DNA of 5,385 nucleotides from contig JAGLTN010000588.1 in the NCBI GenBank assembly GCA_023135255.1, positions 1 to 5,385 of the forward strand, read 5' to 3'. The stretch comes from Planctomycetota bacterium (lineage in GTDB: Bacteria > Planctomycetota > Phycisphaerae > Sedimentisphaerales > Anaerobacaceae). Under the pieces are notes generated by a model. The model was not told the origin of the DNA. It did not search any database and saw only the letters and a program-made list of their open reading frames with translations. Every line of letters begins with the position of its first letter. Positions within the stretch are counted from its first letter, which is position 1. Positions 5,321-5,385 of the stretch are shown piece after piece. A program made the position numbers and the translations under genes.

Positions 5321-5385
5321 TTATACTGATCCTAATTGAATTTTACCGTTTATCCGCGGGTAAATAACTTAAAAATAATAAGTTA
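5321..5385 (-). repeat. right arm of the long inverted repeat (cut by the window end)
   Basis: The reverse complement matches 18-82, at 44 of 48 positions in the inner part and 12 of 17 in the outer part. The match still holds at the last base of the window (five consecutive matches at 5381-5385), so the repeat may extend beyond it. Within this arm TTTACC (5342-5347) can pair with GGTAAA (5359-5364) around an eleven-base loop. In the left arm that hairpin is broken by the change at position 58, so the hairpin is not conserved. The arm starts 33 bases after the stop codon of the YhcH-like gene. Confidence 0.8.

Noticed and set aside
18..5385. Active transposon or composite element bounded by the inverted repeats
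   Set aside because: No transposase, integrase or target-site duplication is visible, and the arms have diverged. Only the repeat itself is reported.

Overview
The window reads as a moderately AT-rich chromosomal segment of a Gram-negative-type bacterium, with five complete genes, all on the + strand. No rRNA, tRNA, transposase or CRISPR is visible. The lineage cannot be fixed from the sequence. A planctomycete/PVC-like origin is a weak guess, based on the style of the Hsp70-associated genes and on the mixture of clear and weak Shine-Dalgarno sequences.

Layout. (1) 18-82: one arm of a long imperfect inverted repeat whose partner is at 5321-5385. (2) 143-691: a DJ-1/PfpI/YajL-family protein, apparently its own transcription unit. 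(3) 692-1033: an AT-rich non-coding gap with a possible terminator, a short palindrome and a promoter-like pair. (4) 1034-4674: a tight three-gene cluster. It encodes a two-pass membrane protein ending in a divergent GrpE-like domain, a short Hsp70 without the helical lid, and a one-pass membrane protein with a TerB-like helical domain and a C-terminal J-like domain that lacks HPD. (5) 4675-4798: a short gap with a weak terminator-like hairpin. (6) 4799-5287: a YhcH/YjgK/YiaL (DUF386) cupin-like protein. (7) 5321-5385: the second arm, cut by the window edge.

How the genes work together. The centre of interest is the 1034-4674 cluster, which looks like a complete but divergent Hsp70 machine. 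The Hsp70 ATPase is flanked by a candidate nucleotide exchange factor and a candidate J-type co-chaperone, and both of these are predicted to be anchored in the inner membrane with their working domains in the cytoplasm. The inference is a membrane-tethered chaperone unit separate from the housekeeping DnaK/DnaJ/GrpE. The DJ-1-like and YhcH-like genes beside it have no proven link to it, although DJ-1/YajL proteins are also connected with protein quality control. All five genes lie between the two inverted-repeat arms. This could mark a mobile or once-mobile block, or simply two copies of a dispersed intergenic repeat.
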